In this document: piece after piece, positions 1 to 4,595 of the stretch
How the letters are laid out: every line of letters starts with the position of its first letter
Numbering within the stretch: the stretch's first letter is position 1
From: JAFARZ01 sp035651595
GTDB lineage: Bacteria; Actinomycetota; Actinomycetes; Streptosporangiales; Streptosporangiaceae
Reading direction: 5' to 3'
Length of the DNA stretch: 5,300 bases
Assembly: GCA_035651595.1 (NCBI GenBank)
Contig: DASRFJ010000270.1
Coordinates: 1 to 5,300 of the forward strand
Made by a program: the position numbers and the translations under genes
Notes under the pieces: model-generated
Told to the model about the DNA's origin: nothing
Seen by the model: only the letters and a program-made list of their open reading frames with translations
Databases searched by the model: none

Positions 1-150
1 CAGGTCCTCGGTGTCGTAGTACTCCGCCGTGAGCGTCTCCACCTCGCCCCGCGACACGTCCGCAACCTGCGGCAAGCCGTCGAGCACAGGTAGCTCGAAG
101 CCCGGCGTTGCCTCGAATTTGCTTTCTATTTCCTGTATCTCGGTAGTCAT
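1..150 (-). CDS. CYTH domain protein (probably CYTH-CHAD), N-terminal 50 codons only
   Basis: The gene starts at ATG 148-150 on the minus strand and runs off the left edge, so only 50 residues are visible. It begins MTTEIQEIESKFEA. The E-I-E-S-K stretch at residues 7-11 is the ExExK signature that opens CYTH (triphosphate tunnel metalloenzyme) domains, where these charged residues bind metal and triphosphate. It is followed by a YYDT motif (residues 45-48), also usual at this point in the family. Actinobacterial members are often CYTH fused to a C-terminal CHAD domain and linked to inorganic polyphosphate; whether CHAD is present lies outside the window. The gene sits 40 bp downstream of the stop of the 76-residue gene and is probably cotranscribed with it. 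Only a weak purine-rich stretch (GAGAAAG) precedes the ATG. Family call is confident, substrate is not. Confidence 0.85.
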   Translation of the reverse strand, partial: MTTEIQEIESKFEATPGFELPVLDGLPQVADVSRGEVETLTAEYYDTEDL

Positions 151-190
151 CAGCTTTCTCTACCCGTGAGCGCCCGGGGTATCCTCTTTG

Positions 191-421
191 TTAGGAGGCC
201 AGCCGCGAACGCAGCATCTGCTTGCCCATCTCGGCTCCCTTGCGACTGTCCGCCTGGGCCTTACGGAACAGCTCGGCCAGATCCGAGTCGCCCTCGCGGG
301 TGGCGTCCTCGATGTAGGTCTCCAGGCGCAGCGCGTTGCTGAGGCATGCCTCCACGTACCAGATCAGGTTGTAGTCCTTGTCTTTCGTGCCGGTCACGGC
401 GCCAGTCTCTTGAGTGGTCAT
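191..421 (-). CDS. Conserved-looking small helical protein of unknown function, 76 aa
   Basis: This intact ORF runs from ATG 419-421 to TAA 191-193 on the minus strand. A clear Shine-Dalgarno (GGAGAAGG on the minus strand, within 424-431) lies just upstream of the ATG, which fixes the start. After a flexible polar N-terminus (about residues 1-15) the protein reads as two long amphipathic helices, about 17-44 (aromatic and acidic: DYNLIWYVEACLSNALRLE) and about 47-74 (charged, with LAELFRKAQADSRKGAE), suggesting a soluble helical hairpin. There is no signal peptide or membrane segment, and one cysteine. I recall similar small proteins in actinobacteria but know no assigned function. It lies 50 bp after the TPR gene and 40 bp before the CYTH gene on the same strand, so an accessory role in that unit is plausible but unproven. 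Confidence 0.85.
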   Translation of the reverse strand: MTTQETGAVTGTKDKDYNLIWYVEACLSNALRLETYIEDATREGDSDLAELFRKAQADSRKGAEMGKQMLRSRLAS

Positions 422-434
422 CGCCTTCTCCTTC
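422..434 (-). promoter_or_regulatory. Ribosome binding site of the 76-aa gene
   Basis: On the minus strand the bases before the ATG read AAGGAGAAGGCG, with GGAG at 431-428 and six bases between it and the start codon. This is the best Shine-Dalgarno in the window. It supports the small gene being translated on its own, even if it is cotranscribed with the TPR gene upstream. Confidence 0.8.
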
Positions 435-471
435 GATTGCTCGTGGGAGGCAGCTACCCGTCAGCGTCGGA

Positions 472-2121
472 TCATGCGGTGCCGAGGCGGCAGAAGCACG
501 AGGACTGGATCGGCACGTCAGCCAGCGCGGCGGCGATCGTGAGCTGCTGGGCGATGATCCGGGCCTCGCCGCCCTTGCCGAGCCGGACGAGGCACTCGTG
601 AAGTCCGTGCAGTGCCCATACGTTGCCGGGGTGCTGCACGGGCCGCGGCAGCGTGTCGTCAATGCCCAGGTCGGCCCGGTAGACGGCTTCGGCGGCCGCG
701 ACGTGCCCCTGCTCGAGCAGCAGCGCGCCGTAGGCGTGCCGGGTCGGCTGCATCCATCCCCACGGCTCGTCGTAGGGCAGCTCGTCGTCCAGCTCGATCG
801 AGTGCCGGAGCGCGGCGAACGCCGCGTCGTGGTCGCCCTTGCGGTACGCGAGTTCGCCGTCGAGCATCGCCGCCGCGATCGCCAGGATGTCCACGCAGGT
901 GTTGTTGAACAGCGTCCGGCTCGCGGGCACGCGCTCGACCGCGCGCCGGAACAGCTCCCGCTCGGCCTCCGCCTCCTGGACCAGTCCGGTGGCCGCGAAC
1001 GCGACGCCGCGGGCGTAGTGCAGCATCGCGGTGGTCACGCAGTACAGCTCCGGGTCGGCGGGCATCGGCAGCGCGAGGATGCCGGCCCACCGGCCGAAGC
1101 GGATCAGCACGTGCACGCGCATGGCCAGGAAGCCCTCCAGCCAGTCGGCCATCGGCGGGCTCGGCACGCGCAGCAGGTCCTCCGGGATCGCGGCCTCAAG
1201 CTGGGCCGCGGTCGCGAGGGCCACCTCCGACTGGCCGAGGAACATCGCACCGTAGATCTTGAAGTGGTAGTTGTGGCAGCGGTAGAGCGTGTAGAAGTTC
1301 ATCGCCCCCGCGCGCCGCAGGTACTTCTCGTCGGCGGCGATCGCGTCGGTGTTGCCGGCCACCACTCGCCGGAAGTCGCCGCACACCACGTCCAGGTGGG
1401 AGGGCATATGGCGCAGGTGACCAGCGTCCGGAACCAGATCCCGCAACCGGTCGCCAGCGGCCAGGACCGCCTCCGGCGTCGGCGACATCTCCATCAGGTG
1501 GACATACATGTGCAAGACGCCCGGATGGCTGGCTCCCGCCGCCGATGCCAGCGCGCGGTCCAGCACGGCTTTCGCTTCTAGCGTGCGCGCCCCGGCCGCG
1601 GCCTGGCCGGACCGGATGTCCCATAGCCGCCACGGCGTCAGGTTCATCAGCGCGTCCGCGTACAGGGCGGCGACGTCGGGGTCGTCCGGATCCAGCTCCC
1701 AAGCCGCGCGCATCGCCGCCGCGTAGGGCTCGTTCCAGATCGAGCAGTCAGCCACCGCGCGCGACTGGGGGTACCGGGCACCGAGCGCCTCGATCAGCGC
1801 CCGCTCGGCCGGCGTGGCTTTTGCGCCTGCGCTTGCGTGCGCGTGCTTTACCGCCGCGTGGGCTCGGTCGACGGTCCGCGTCAGGTCGGCGTCGTCGAAC
1901 ACCTCCCAGGGCTTGTTGTAGTTCGGCCCCAGCGCGTACGCGATGCCCCAGTGGGCCATGGCGCAGCCCGGATCCGCCGCGGCGGCGGCCTCGAAGCAGG
2001 CGACCGCCTCTTCGTGATTGAACGCGTACGTCCAGGCCAGGCCGCGGTCGAACCACAGCTGCGCCTGCGCCGAGGACGTCGTCACGGGACGGCCGAAGCC
2101 ACCCAGGTCGTAATACTCCAC
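472..2121 (-). CDS. Tetratricopeptide-repeat protein, 549 aa
   Basis: The protein is cytoplasmic-looking, alpha-helical, with TPR-like helix pairs. The clearest are near residues 21-60 (FDRGLAWTYAFNHEEAVACF, then AMAHWGIAYALGPNYNKPW), 365-400, 415-445 and 462-530. Between them lie histidine-rich motifs: HMYVHLMEM (204-212), GHLRHMPSHLDVVCGDF (234-250) and YRCHNYHFKIYG (280-291). It ends with SSCFCR, a C-x-C motif. The function is unknown; the His and Cys motifs could bind metal, which is inference. I chose GTG 2119-2121 because proteins of this type begin with the (V/M)EYYDLG stretch; the in-frame ATG at 2175 would add 18 unrelated residues that run into the neighbouring VOC remnant. No Shine-Dalgarno precedes this GTG, so translation may be leaderless, or the 5' flank was altered when the neighbour was truncated. 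It is probably the first gene of a unit with the two downstream minus-strand genes. Confidence 0.88.
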   Translation of the reverse strand: MEYYDLGGFGRPVTTSSAQAQLWFDRGLAWTYAFNHEEAVACFEAAAAADPGCAMAHWGIAYALGPNYNKPWEVFDDADLTRTVDRAHAAVKHAHASAGAKATPAERALIEALGARYPQSRAVADCSIWNEPYAAAMRAAWELDPDDPDVAALYADALMNLTPWRLWDIRSGQAAAGARTLEAKAVLDRALASAAGASHPGVLHMYVHLMEMSPTPEAVLAAGDRLRDLVPDAGHLRHMPSHLDVVCGDFRRVVAGNTDAIAADEKYLRRAGAMNFYTLYRCHNYHFKIYGAMFLGQSEVALATAAQLEAAIPEDLLRVPSPPMADWLEGFLAMRVHVLIRFGRWAGILALPMPADPELYCVTTAMLHYARGVAFAATGLVQEAEAERELFRRAVERVPASRTLFNNTCVDILAIAAAMLDGELAYRKGDHDAAFAALRHSIELDDELPYDEPWGWMQPTRHAYGALLLEQGHVAAAEAVYRADLGIDDTLPRPVQHPGNVWALHGLHECLVRLGKGGEARIIAQQLTIAAALADVPIQSSCFCRLGTA

Positions 2122-2152
2122 AATAGAAACAAACGATAGACGCACGCGCGAA

Positions 2153-2458
2153 GGGCCTATCGGTGCGGGGCACACACCCGCCTACCTCCGCCTGTATGTC
2201 CCGGACGCCGACGCCGCCTACCGGTGCGCGCTCGCCGCGGGAGCGACCGCGGTGACGGAGGTGACATCCCTGTTCTTCGGCGAACGGGTGGGCCGGGTGC
2301 GGGACCCGCTCGGCAACATCTGGTGGATCCAGGAGCACGTCGAAGACGTCGATCCTGAGGAGATGGGCCGCCGCGCCCAGGACCCCGCCGCTCCCGAGGC
2401 GCTCCACTACGTCGAGACCTCCCTGGACACGGCGATGGCGGCACAATGCTCGAACTAA
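2153..2458 (+). pseudogene. 5'-truncated VOC (glyoxalase/bleomycin-resistance, PhnB-like) gene
   Basis: The plus frame ending at TAA 2456-2458 encodes about 101 residues matching the C-terminal part of PhnB-like VOC proteins: HTPAYLRLYVPDADAAYRCA, then AAGATAVTEV, FFGERVGRVRDPLGNIWWI, and the typical tail HVEDVDPEEMGRR. In this family the second half carries the RDPFGN-xWWI block seen here. The missing first half should begin with a VxDxxxAIxFY-like strand-helix and a HAEL metal ligand; none exists, because the TPR gene occupies that DNA on the other strand. The frame stays open back to 2114 but has no ATG or family-like sequence before about 2153. An internal GTG at 2252 could start a 68-residue peptide, too short to fold as a VOC module. 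I read it as a remnant left by a deletion or recombination with a junction near 2122-2153. Confidence 0.75.
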
Positions 2459-2470
2459 TAGACGATCTCT

Positions 2471-2493
2471 TATACCCCACCTAGGTATATAGT
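2471..2493 (+). promoter_or_regulatory. Possible promoter/operator patch: TATACC...GGTATA with -10-like TATAGT
   Basis: TATACC (2471-2476) and GGTATA (2484-2489) form an inverted repeat around a 7-base centre, and the nested ACCTAGGT (2479-2486) is itself a perfect palindrome. TATAGT (2488-2493) fits an actinobacterial -10 box (TAnnnT). A start site about 7-9 bases later would fall at the edge of the large inverted repeat, where ATG 2502 could be read leaderless as a 9-codon peptide. Dyad operators of this general kind are bound by small winged-helix repressors such as the PadR family; that assignment is a guess. It may be an orphan promoter whose gene was lost. Confidence 0.35.
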
Positions 2494-2496
2494 TGG

Positions 2497-2546
2497 TGAT
2501 CATGAAGGGTTTTACGTCCTCTGGCACGTAAAACCCTTCATGATCA
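2497..2546. repeat. Perfect 21-bp inverted repeat with 8-base loop
   Basis: The left arm is 2497-2517 (beginning TGATCATGAAGG) and the right arm 2526-2546. All 21 positions are complementary, and the loop is CCTCTGGC (2518-2525). Each arm contains the palindrome TGATCA. There is no T-run after either arm, so it is not a classical intrinsic terminator, though a bidirectional terminator is possible in a GC-rich genome. Each strand carries a tiny ORF starting MKGFT inside the repeat. Other options are a MITE or REP-like element, a hairpin transposon end, or a protein-binding site. Confidence 0.85.
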
Positions 2547-2783
2547 TGAAACAAGCCACGCGAACCAGCGGAACGCAGGCCCACATAGCAGGACAAACCA
2601 GACCGCATACCCCCTGTATTGATGGGCGCCCCTCGACGCCTCGCCTGGACGAACCGCAGAACCGCGGCTGACTGGCGGCTGAAGCCGTGGCCGGGCTCAC
2701 CGAGATGCTCGGCCAGTACCGTCAGCCTGCGTGACGAGATACGGGCCAGGGACAAGCACCGATGTCGTTATGAAGATGAGGGG

Positions 2784-3118
2784 TTAGCCTGTGCCGGAGC
2801 CGCGGTAGAGGGCGAGCTCGCCGTCGAGTTCCACGGCGAGGACGGTGGCGTAGCGGTCCAGCGCGACGTACTCGGCGGGCGGTCGAAGCAGGTCAGGTAC
2901 AGCACGCGGCGATCCGTCGACAGAGTGGACGCGCCGTAGAAGTGGCCGGGTGGTTGGTTCATGTAGTCGTCGTAGCTGATCTGGCCGTTGAAGAACGACC
3001 ACGACTCGGGGATACCGCGGACGGCGTAGATGCCCCAGTGCACGAAGATGCCGAGCTTGGCCCGCTCGAACCAGGGCTGGAGCGTCACATCGCCACCGTA
3101 CTTCTTCTCACCTAGCAT
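2784..3118 (-). pseudogene. GH29 alpha-L-fucosidase remnant (internal deletion plus frameshift)
   Basis: From ATG 3116-3118 on the minus strand the frame reads about 55 residues of a GH29 N-terminus: QPWFERAKLGIFVHWGIYAV and ESWSFFNGQISYDDYMNQ. The FGIFxHWG block is a GH29 hallmark whose His contacts fucose. Near 2953 it jumps directly to family C-terminal sequence (GHFYGASTLSTD, RVLYLTCFDRPP). The roughly 350 residues between, including the catalytic Asp nucleophile and the acid/base region, are missing. A second lesion near 2870-2885 shifts the frame: the other frame continues AEYVALDRYATVLAVELDGE and stops at TAA 2784-2786. Intact GH29 enzymes hydrolyse alpha-linked L-fucose and are about 430-480 residues, so this one must be inactive. 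The start overlaps the GNAT start on the other strand. Confidence 0.8.
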
Positions 3119-3725
3119 GAGCGGCGTGACGGTACGACCCGCCCAGCCGCGGGACGTCAAGGCGCTGGCCCAGGTGATGGCCCGGGCGTTCTACGACGAC
3201 CCGCCGTTCGGGTGGATGCTGCCGGACGAGCGGAGCCGGGAGCGCCGCGCGGCCGGGGTATTCGCTACGATCTTGCGCTCGCACGCGATGCGGTACGGCG
3301 GCGTGGATGTCGCGTGCCGGGGAGACCTCATCGTCGGCGGGGCGATCTGGCTGCCGCCCGGGCACTGGGCGCCCACGGCCGCGCAGCAACTGCGCTCCCT
3401 GCCTGGATATCTCCGCGCGCTCGGCCGCGACATCGGCCGCACGAATGCGCTCGTGCAGGCGATGACGAAGCATCACCCGCGCGAACCGCACTGGTACCTG
3501 TACGCGATCGGCGTCGATCCGGCGACGCAGGGCGGCGGCGTGGCCAGCGCGCTGCTCCGGCCCCGCCTGGCGCGCTGCGATATCAACGGTCAGGCCGCCT
3601 ACCTCGAATCGAGTAAGCCGGGCAATGTCCCGCTTTATGAGCACTTTGGCTTCGAAGTGACGGGAACGCCGCCACTGCCGGAGGGAGCGCCTGTGCTCAC
3701 CGCCATGTGGCGCGCGCCGGAATAG
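3117..3725 (+). CDS. GNAT-family N-acetyltransferase, 202 aa
   Basis: The protein begins MSGVTVRPAQPRDVKALAQVM, the usual beta1-alpha1 opening of GNAT enzymes. It carries the acetyl-CoA pyrophosphate-binding motif A near residues 131-147 (IGVDPATQGGGVASALL, with Q138-G-G-G-V-A as the R/QxxGxG/A loop). Motif B follows in AAYLESSKPGNVPLYEHFGFEVTG (160-183), where Tyr174 is the usual general-acid tyrosine position. Length is normal for this group; the acceptor substrate is unknown. The frame is open further upstream, but family similarity starts at ATG 3117 and the preceding bases encode the fucosidase remnant on the other strand. No Shine-Dalgarno precedes the ATG, so translation is either leaderless or inefficient, and the original 5' flank may have been replaced. 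It appears intact. Confidence 0.88.
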   Translation: MSGVTVRPAQPRDVKALAQVMARAFYDDPPFGWMLPDERSRERRAAGVFATILRSHAMRYGGVDVACRGDLIVGGAIWLPPGHWAPTAAQQLRSLPGYLRALGRDIGRTNALVQAMTKHHPREPHWYLYAIGVDPATQGGGVASALLRPRLARCDINGQAAYLESSKPGNVPLYEHFGFEVTGTPPLPEGAPVLTAMWRAPE

Positions 3726-3796
3726 GCCGCCGGGAAAATGAGTTGCACGATTTACGCGCTATGGGTCATGGTTGATTCAGGCAACGGAGCAACTGT

Positions 3797-3899
3797 AAGG
3801 ACGAGAGTGAATCTACGTATTACCGAACAGCTCGGTCGGCGGGACATGTCGCGCTGCCCGCTGATGTTCGCGTCCTCGTCCGGGGAGGCAACGGTGTAA
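3797..3899 (+). CDS. Candidate 30-aa small ORF with its own ribosome binding site
   Basis: AAGGA (3797-3801) lies five bases before GTG 3807-3809, followed by 30 codons to TAA 3897-3899. The peptide starts VNLRITEQLGRRDMSRC and ends EATV, with one cysteine and no membrane segment. An in-frame ATG at 3768 would make 43 residues but has no visible ribosome binding site. I do not recognise it. A strong terminator hairpin begins 23 bases after the stop, which fits a short independent transcript, a leader peptide, or simply the end of the GNAT transcript. The frame could be chance; the Shine-Dalgarno plus terminator placement is the only support. CDS proper is 3807-3899. Confidence 0.35.
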
Positions 3900-3922
3900 A
3901 CGCCGTCAGGCGCAATCGCCGG

Positions 3923-3957
3923 AGCCGCCCTCGGGACATCCTGACGGGCGGCTTTCT
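3923..3957 (+). terminator. Intrinsic terminator
   Basis: AGCCGCCC (3923-3930) pairs perfectly with GGGCGGCT (3946-3953). The segment between continues the stem as TCGGG/CCTGA around an ACAT loop, with one bulged C at 3945, giving about 13 base pairs. TTTCTGT follows directly. This is the clearest Rho-independent terminator in the window. It probably ends transcription from the GNAT gene and/or the small ORF, and insulates the tRNA array downstream. Confidence 0.75.
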
Positions 3958-4018
3958 GTATCTCACGCACTTCGATGTGCTCGATCGTTCTCAACTCCAC
4001 AGCGGGAAATACCAACGA

Positions 4019-4058
4019 GGCAGGCGCGCGGTGCGGCAGTGACCCCGCGGCGCCTGCC
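4019..4058 (+). repeat. Stable hairpin upstream of the tRNA array
   Basis: GGCAGGCGC (4019-4027) pairs with GCGCCTGCC (4050-4058). The stem continues as GCGG (4028-4031) with CCGC (4045-4048), leaving one bulged G at 4049, for 13 base pairs in all. No T-run follows. It could be a second terminator, a leader structure of the tRNA transcript, or a DNA-level feature. Confidence 0.65.
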
Positions 4059-4064
4059 GCTCTA

Positions 4065-4133
4065 GGGCGGGGTGCCGCACGTTGCGGCTGCACAAGACGA
4101 CAACCACTTGTGCTCGCGGCACCCCGCCCGCCA
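4065..4133 (+). repeat. 14-bp hairpin with nested 7-bp hairpin, ending in CCA before the first tRNA
   Basis: GGGCGGGGTGCCGC (4065-4078) is perfectly complementary to 4116-4129. Inside the loop GCACAAG (4090-4096) pairs with CTTGTGC (4107-4113). The strand leaving the stem reads G-CCA (4130-4133), and tRNA-Ala starts at 4135. It thus resembles an extended acceptor-like helix with a discriminator and CCA, but it has no T-loop. Alternatives are a cruciform replication or conjugation site, or a terminator without a T-run. Confidence 0.7.
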
Positions 4134-4134
4134 T

Positions 4135-4208
4135 GGGGCTGCGGTCGTAACCGGAAACACACCTGCCCTGCAAGCAGTTCGATGAGAGTACGAATCTCTC
4201 CAGCTCCA
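4135..4208 (+). tRNA. tRNA-Ala (TGC), divergent
   Basis: The acceptor arm is GGGGCTG (4135-4141) with CAGCTCC (4201-4207) and includes the G3:U70 wobble that specifies alanine. The anticodon arm is CCTGC/GCAGT with loop CCTGCAA and anticodon TGC at 4169-4171; the outer pair is C-T. The T arm is GAGAG/CTCTC with loop TACGAAT, so the usual T55 is A. The D stem pairs as GTGT/ACAC only if C4146 is bulged. Position 33 is C instead of U. CCA is not encoded. The gene may be functional but altered, or decaying. Confidence 0.75.
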
Positions 4209-4223
4209 CGCGTCCCGACGCAC

Positions 4224-4298
4224 GCGCCGCTAGCTCAATCGCAGAGCAGCAGGCTCTTAACCTGCAGTGTCGGGGTTCAAGTCCCTGGCGGCGCACCA
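4224..4298 (+). tRNA. tRNA-Lys (CTT)
   Basis: This is a fully canonical cloverleaf. The acceptor GCGCCGC/GCGGCGC is perfect, T8 and A9 are present, and the D stem is GCTC/GAGC. The anticodon arm is GCAGG/CCTGC with loop CTCTTAA and anticodon CTT at 4256-4258. The variable loop is 5 bases, and the T arm is CGGGG/CCCTG with loop TTCAAGT. The discriminator is A, and CCA is encoded at 4296-4298. It reads AAG, the lysine codon favoured in GC-rich genomes. Confidence 0.96.
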
Positions 4299-4306
4299 AT
4301 GCCGTT

Positions 4307-4378
4307 GCCGCCGCGCACGGCTTGCGGCCACGCCCTCGTAAGGCGAGCGGTCCGGGTCGGCACCGGACGGCGGCGCCA
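4307..4378 (+). tRNA. tRNA-Thr (CGT), divergent
   Basis: The acceptor GCCGCCG (4307-4313) pairs perfectly with CGGCGGC (4368-4374), followed by G and encoded CCA (4376-4378). The anticodon arm is CGCC/GGCG plus an A-A mismatch, loop CTCGTAA, anticodon CGT at 4337-4339. The T stem TCCGG/CCGGA is perfect, but its loop is GTCGGCA instead of TTCnAnn, losing T54 and A58. The D arm is short (at best CGC/GCG). It should read ACG if functional. The perfect acceptor plus CCA argues against chance; the loops suggest decay. Confidence 0.65.
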
Positions 4379-4424
4379 TGCGCTCGTGCCGCAATCTGGT
4401 AGCCGGAGATCGGCCACTCGCAAT
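4379..4424. other. Spacer inside the tRNA array
   Basis: This 46-base gap is longer than the other spacers in the array (0-20 bases). I could not fold a tRNA in it. The CACTCGC near 4415 can pair with GCGAG inside the Thr gene, which may mean a deleted or fused tRNA once lay here. Confidence 0.4.
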
Positions 4425-4498
4425 GCCCTTCTAGACCAATTGGCAGAGTCACCTGGCCCAGAACCAGGAGGTTCCCGGTTCGAATCCGGGGTGGGGCA
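4425..4498 (+). tRNA. tRNA with CAG anticodon (nominally Leu), class I shape
   Basis: It has a clean cloverleaf: D stem GAC/GTC with T8 and A9, anticodon arm CCTGG/CCAGG with loop CCCAGAA and anticodon CAG at 4459-4461, a 5-base variable loop, and T arm CCCGG/CCGGG with the standard loop TTCGAAT. The acceptor GCCCTTC/GTGGGGC has one T-T mismatch and one wobble. Discriminator is A, followed by CC but not CCA. Oddities are the lack of the long variable arm expected of bacterial tRNA-Leu, C at position 33, and A rather than G at position 37. Charging identity is therefore uncertain. Confidence 0.82.
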
Positions 4499-4518
4499 CC
4501 GGGCACGGGTCAGCACAT

Positions 4519-4594
4519 GCCCCGTTGGATTAGGGGTTATCTCGCCTGGCCCTCATCCAGGAGACCGCCGGTTCAAATCCGGCACGGGGTACCA
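4519..4594 (+). tRNA. tRNA-Glu (CTC)
   Basis: The acceptor is GCCCCGT/ACGGGGT (first pair G-T), the anticodon arm CCTGG/CCAGG with loop CCCTCAT and anticodon CTC at 4552-4554, the variable loop 5 bases, and the T arm GCCGG/CCGGC with loop TTCAAAT. Discriminator A and CCA (4592-4594) are encoded. The D arm (GAT/ATC around AGGGGTT) is the weakest part. Position 33 is C instead of U. Confidence 0.85.
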
Positions 4595-4595
4595 C

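Larger units (their letters stand above)
2459..2783. other. Non-coding gap between the VOC and fucosidase remnants
   Basis: No convincing gene is present. The first 90 bases are clearly richer in A/T than the flanks and hold a small inverted repeat with a -10-like box and a perfect 21-bp inverted repeat (listed separately). From about 2550 to 2783 I see no motif, repeat or homology. The open frames crossing it on both strands have no ribosome binding site or family resemblance. Confidence 0.6.

Noticed and set aside
346..1581. 411-codon open frame on the plus strand
   Set aside because: It lies antisense to the TPR gene, has an Arg/Val/Gly-rich composition typical of a shadow frame in GC-rich DNA, and matches no family.
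2252..2458. A short intact VOC-like gene starting at GTG 2252
   Set aside because: Family similarity continues upstream to about 2153 without a start, so this is the tail of a truncated gene.
1748..2755. 335-codon minus-strand frame across the TPR start, the VOC remnant and the inverted repeat
   Set aside because: It is a shadow frame crossing several unrelated features with no family resemblance.
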